Of a stretch of 64,000 nt of DNA, positions 62,925-64,000 are shown in pieces. This DNA comes from Listeria kieliensis (GTDB taxonomy: Bacteria; Bacillota; Bacilli; Lactobacillales; Listeriaceae). Position 1 is the first letter of the stretch. Each line of letters starts with the position of its first letter. Where the stretch lies: contig NZ_LARY01000004.1 in the NCBI RefSeq assembly GCF_003369925.1, forward strand, positions 1 to 64,000, read 5' to 3'. Under the pieces are notes generated by a model. It was given only the letters and a program-made list of their open reading frames with translations, was not told where the DNA came from and ran no database searches. Position numbers and translations under genes: made by a program.

Positions 62925-63602
62925 TCACTCGATCATGTAGCCTTGTCCTTTTTTCGTTTTGATAAAATCCTTGATGCCGATTTCTGCCAATTTTTTACGT
63001 ATCCGAACGATATTCACAGTCAGCGTGTTGTCATCCACGAAACTTTCATCTTCCCAAAGGACGCGCATAATTTCATCCCGACTGACAATCGCTCCTTTTT
63101 GCTTCATCAATTCATATAAAATTAAAAACTCATTTTTCGTGAGCTCAATTTTTTCTTCCAAATAAGAAAGCGTGTTGGTATCAATGTGCAAAAACACATT
63201 ATGATATTCCAAAACGTTGGGCTCTTCAAGCTCCGTATAAGAATACGTCCTTCTAAGCAAAGCATTGATCCTTGCCATAAGCACATCCAAATCGACCGGC
63301 TTTTCAATATAATAATCTGCGCCCATATTCATTCCCATAATTTGATCCATCCGCGAATTTCGCGACGAAAGAAAAATGATCGGAACATTCGATACTTCAC
63401 GAATTTGATTGCACCAGTAAAATCCATCAAAGTAAGGCAAGTTCACGTCCAAAATCACAAGTTGCGGTTCAAATTCTAAAAATTCGTTGAGAATATTGTT
63501 AAAATCGCCTACGACTCCGATTTCAAAGCCCCACTTTTTCAAGTGTTTTTGAATCGTATCGCGAATCACAACATCATCTTCTACGATATACACTTTTACC
63601 AT
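62925..63602 (-). CDS. virR: VirR, OmpR-family response regulator
   Basis: A 225-residue regulator. The receiver has acidic residues E8/D9/D10, phosphorylation site D52 in LVILDVNLPYF and K in IEKPVD. The C-terminal winged helix has NEFLILYELMKQKGAIVSRDEIM and VDDNTLTVNIVRIRKKL. ATG 63602 follows GGAGGG. In L. monocytogenes VirR controls dlt, mprF and its ABC transporter and is needed for virulence and peptide resistance. mprF is in this window. Confidence 0.92.
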   Translation of the reverse strand: MVKVYIVEDDVVIRDTIQKHLKKWGFEIGVVGDFNNILNEFLEFEPQLVILDVNLPYFDGFYWCNQIREVSNVPIIFLSSRNSRMDQIMGMNMGADYYIEKPVDLDVLMARINALLRRTYSYTELEEPNVLEYHNVFLHIDTNTLSYLEEKIELTKNEFLILYELMKQKGAIVSRDEIMRVLWEDESFVDDNTLTVNIVRIRKKLAEIGIKDFIKTKKGQGYMIE

Positions 63603-63659
63603 TCTTTGGACCCTCCATATTCTGCATAATTCCATTTTAGCTGATTCCGATTCATTTGA

Positions 63660-64000
63660 CTAGTCATGACGATGTCTCGATACAATATTTCGGTAATTAT
63701 TTGCTGTCAACCAGTAATAAACACCAAAAAAAACATAATAAATTGAAGTTACAATGATAAATGGTAGTTTCACTGCTACGTCGAAATTTTTAGCTAAACC
63801 GATCATCGCAATAATACTATGTGAAATACCGAAAAGAAGCGGCACAACAAAAACAGGTCCAATTTGCCCCACAATAATTTGACGCAACTCTCGTTCTGTT
63901 AAACCAAGCTTAAAAAGAATTCGAAAACTAGGTTCCTCCGAATAAGCATCCGTTACTTGTTTGAAATAAATAATGCTTCCTGTCGCGAGGAAAAACACAA
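63660..64000 (-). CDS. virB: VirB-like ABC transporter permease, C-terminal part
   Basis: The 3' end of a gene that starts beyond the right edge. The 112 visible residues contain FKLGLTERELRQIIVGQIGPVF and three hydrophobic segments, typical of the last FtsX-like domain of Bce-type permeases. With VirA (off window) it would detect and remove peptide antibiotics and signal to VirS. The gap to virR is 57 bases. Called from context plus the C-terminal motif. Confidence 0.8.
   Translation of the reverse strand, partial: VFFLATGSIIYFKQVTDAYSEEPSFRILFKLGLTERELRQIIVGQIGPVFVVPLLFGISHSIIAMIGLAKNFDVAVKLPFIIVTSIYYVFFGVYYWLTANNYRNIVSRHRHD

Overview
The window looks like chromosomal DNA of a low-GC Gram-positive of the family Listeriaceae (Listeria in the broad sense). 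Gene order and protein similarity recalled from memory match the Listeria monocytogenes stretch from perR/hemL/mutY/recX/mprF through map, pepS, a solitary mreB-like gene and gltAB to the vir locus (virB-virR-x-x-adeC-virS). Several neighbours also keep Bacillus subtilis order (yfhF-recX-yfhJ, yfhP-mutY-fabL-ntdP, perR/hemL beside an rRNA operon). No species is claimed.

Layout. 1-424: tandem strong promoters pointing out of the left edge, with a typical 16S leader motif, so an rRNA operon probably starts just off the window. 425-11460: housekeeping genes for peroxide sensing (perR), heme (hemL), lipid synthesis (fabL), DNA repair and nucleotide hygiene (mutY, dUTPase, recX) and nucleotide hydrolysis (ntdP). 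11552-12463: yfhF-like epimerase. 12490-22727: a roughly 10-kb block that appears inserted between the yfhF-like and mprF genes. It holds UDP-galactopyranose mutase, a GT2 glycosyltransferase, a GtrA-type membrane protein, a soluble GH3 glycosidase, a LytTR/AgrC-like two-component system, and a large membrane-anchored GH3 whose two catalytic domains are in swapped order. Good CcpA (cre) matches precede both GH3 genes. 22948-26263: mprF and vanZ. 26428-39989: MerR/TipAS regulator, methyltransferase, a small-protein/DUF3311/solute-symporter operon, RlmD, a deoxynucleoside kinase, YihY, an AAC(3)-like enzyme, Map, flavodoxin, PepS, an MFS transporter and an MreB paralogue. 40099-40170: tRNA-Arg(CCU). 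40343-42903: a DUF1697 gene and an arsR-acr3-arsC arsenic operon. 43035-47318: a sigma-54-dependent unit with a LevR-like activator, an orphan PTS EIIB and a DUF871/MupG-like protein, with a recognisable -24/-12 promoter and an upstream inverted repeat. 47412-56943: CshC-like helicase, Gfo/Idh oxidoreductase, glutamate synthase and its divergent GltC activator. 56970-64000: GNAT/glycerol dehydrogenase pair and the vir locus, ending inside the VirB-like permease.

How the genes work together. Cell-envelope biology dominates: MprF (lysyl-phosphatidylglycerol), VirRS/VirB (antimicrobial-peptide sensing of the Bce type, known to control mprF in L. monocytogenes), the galactofuranose module and two GH3 enzymes. 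The best candidates for an undescribed system are the GH3/two-component/galactofuranose block, the split sigma-54 EIIB-DUF871 unit, and a structured leader before yfhP. Most transcription units end in clear hairpin terminators, many of which contain the stop codon of the gene they terminate.
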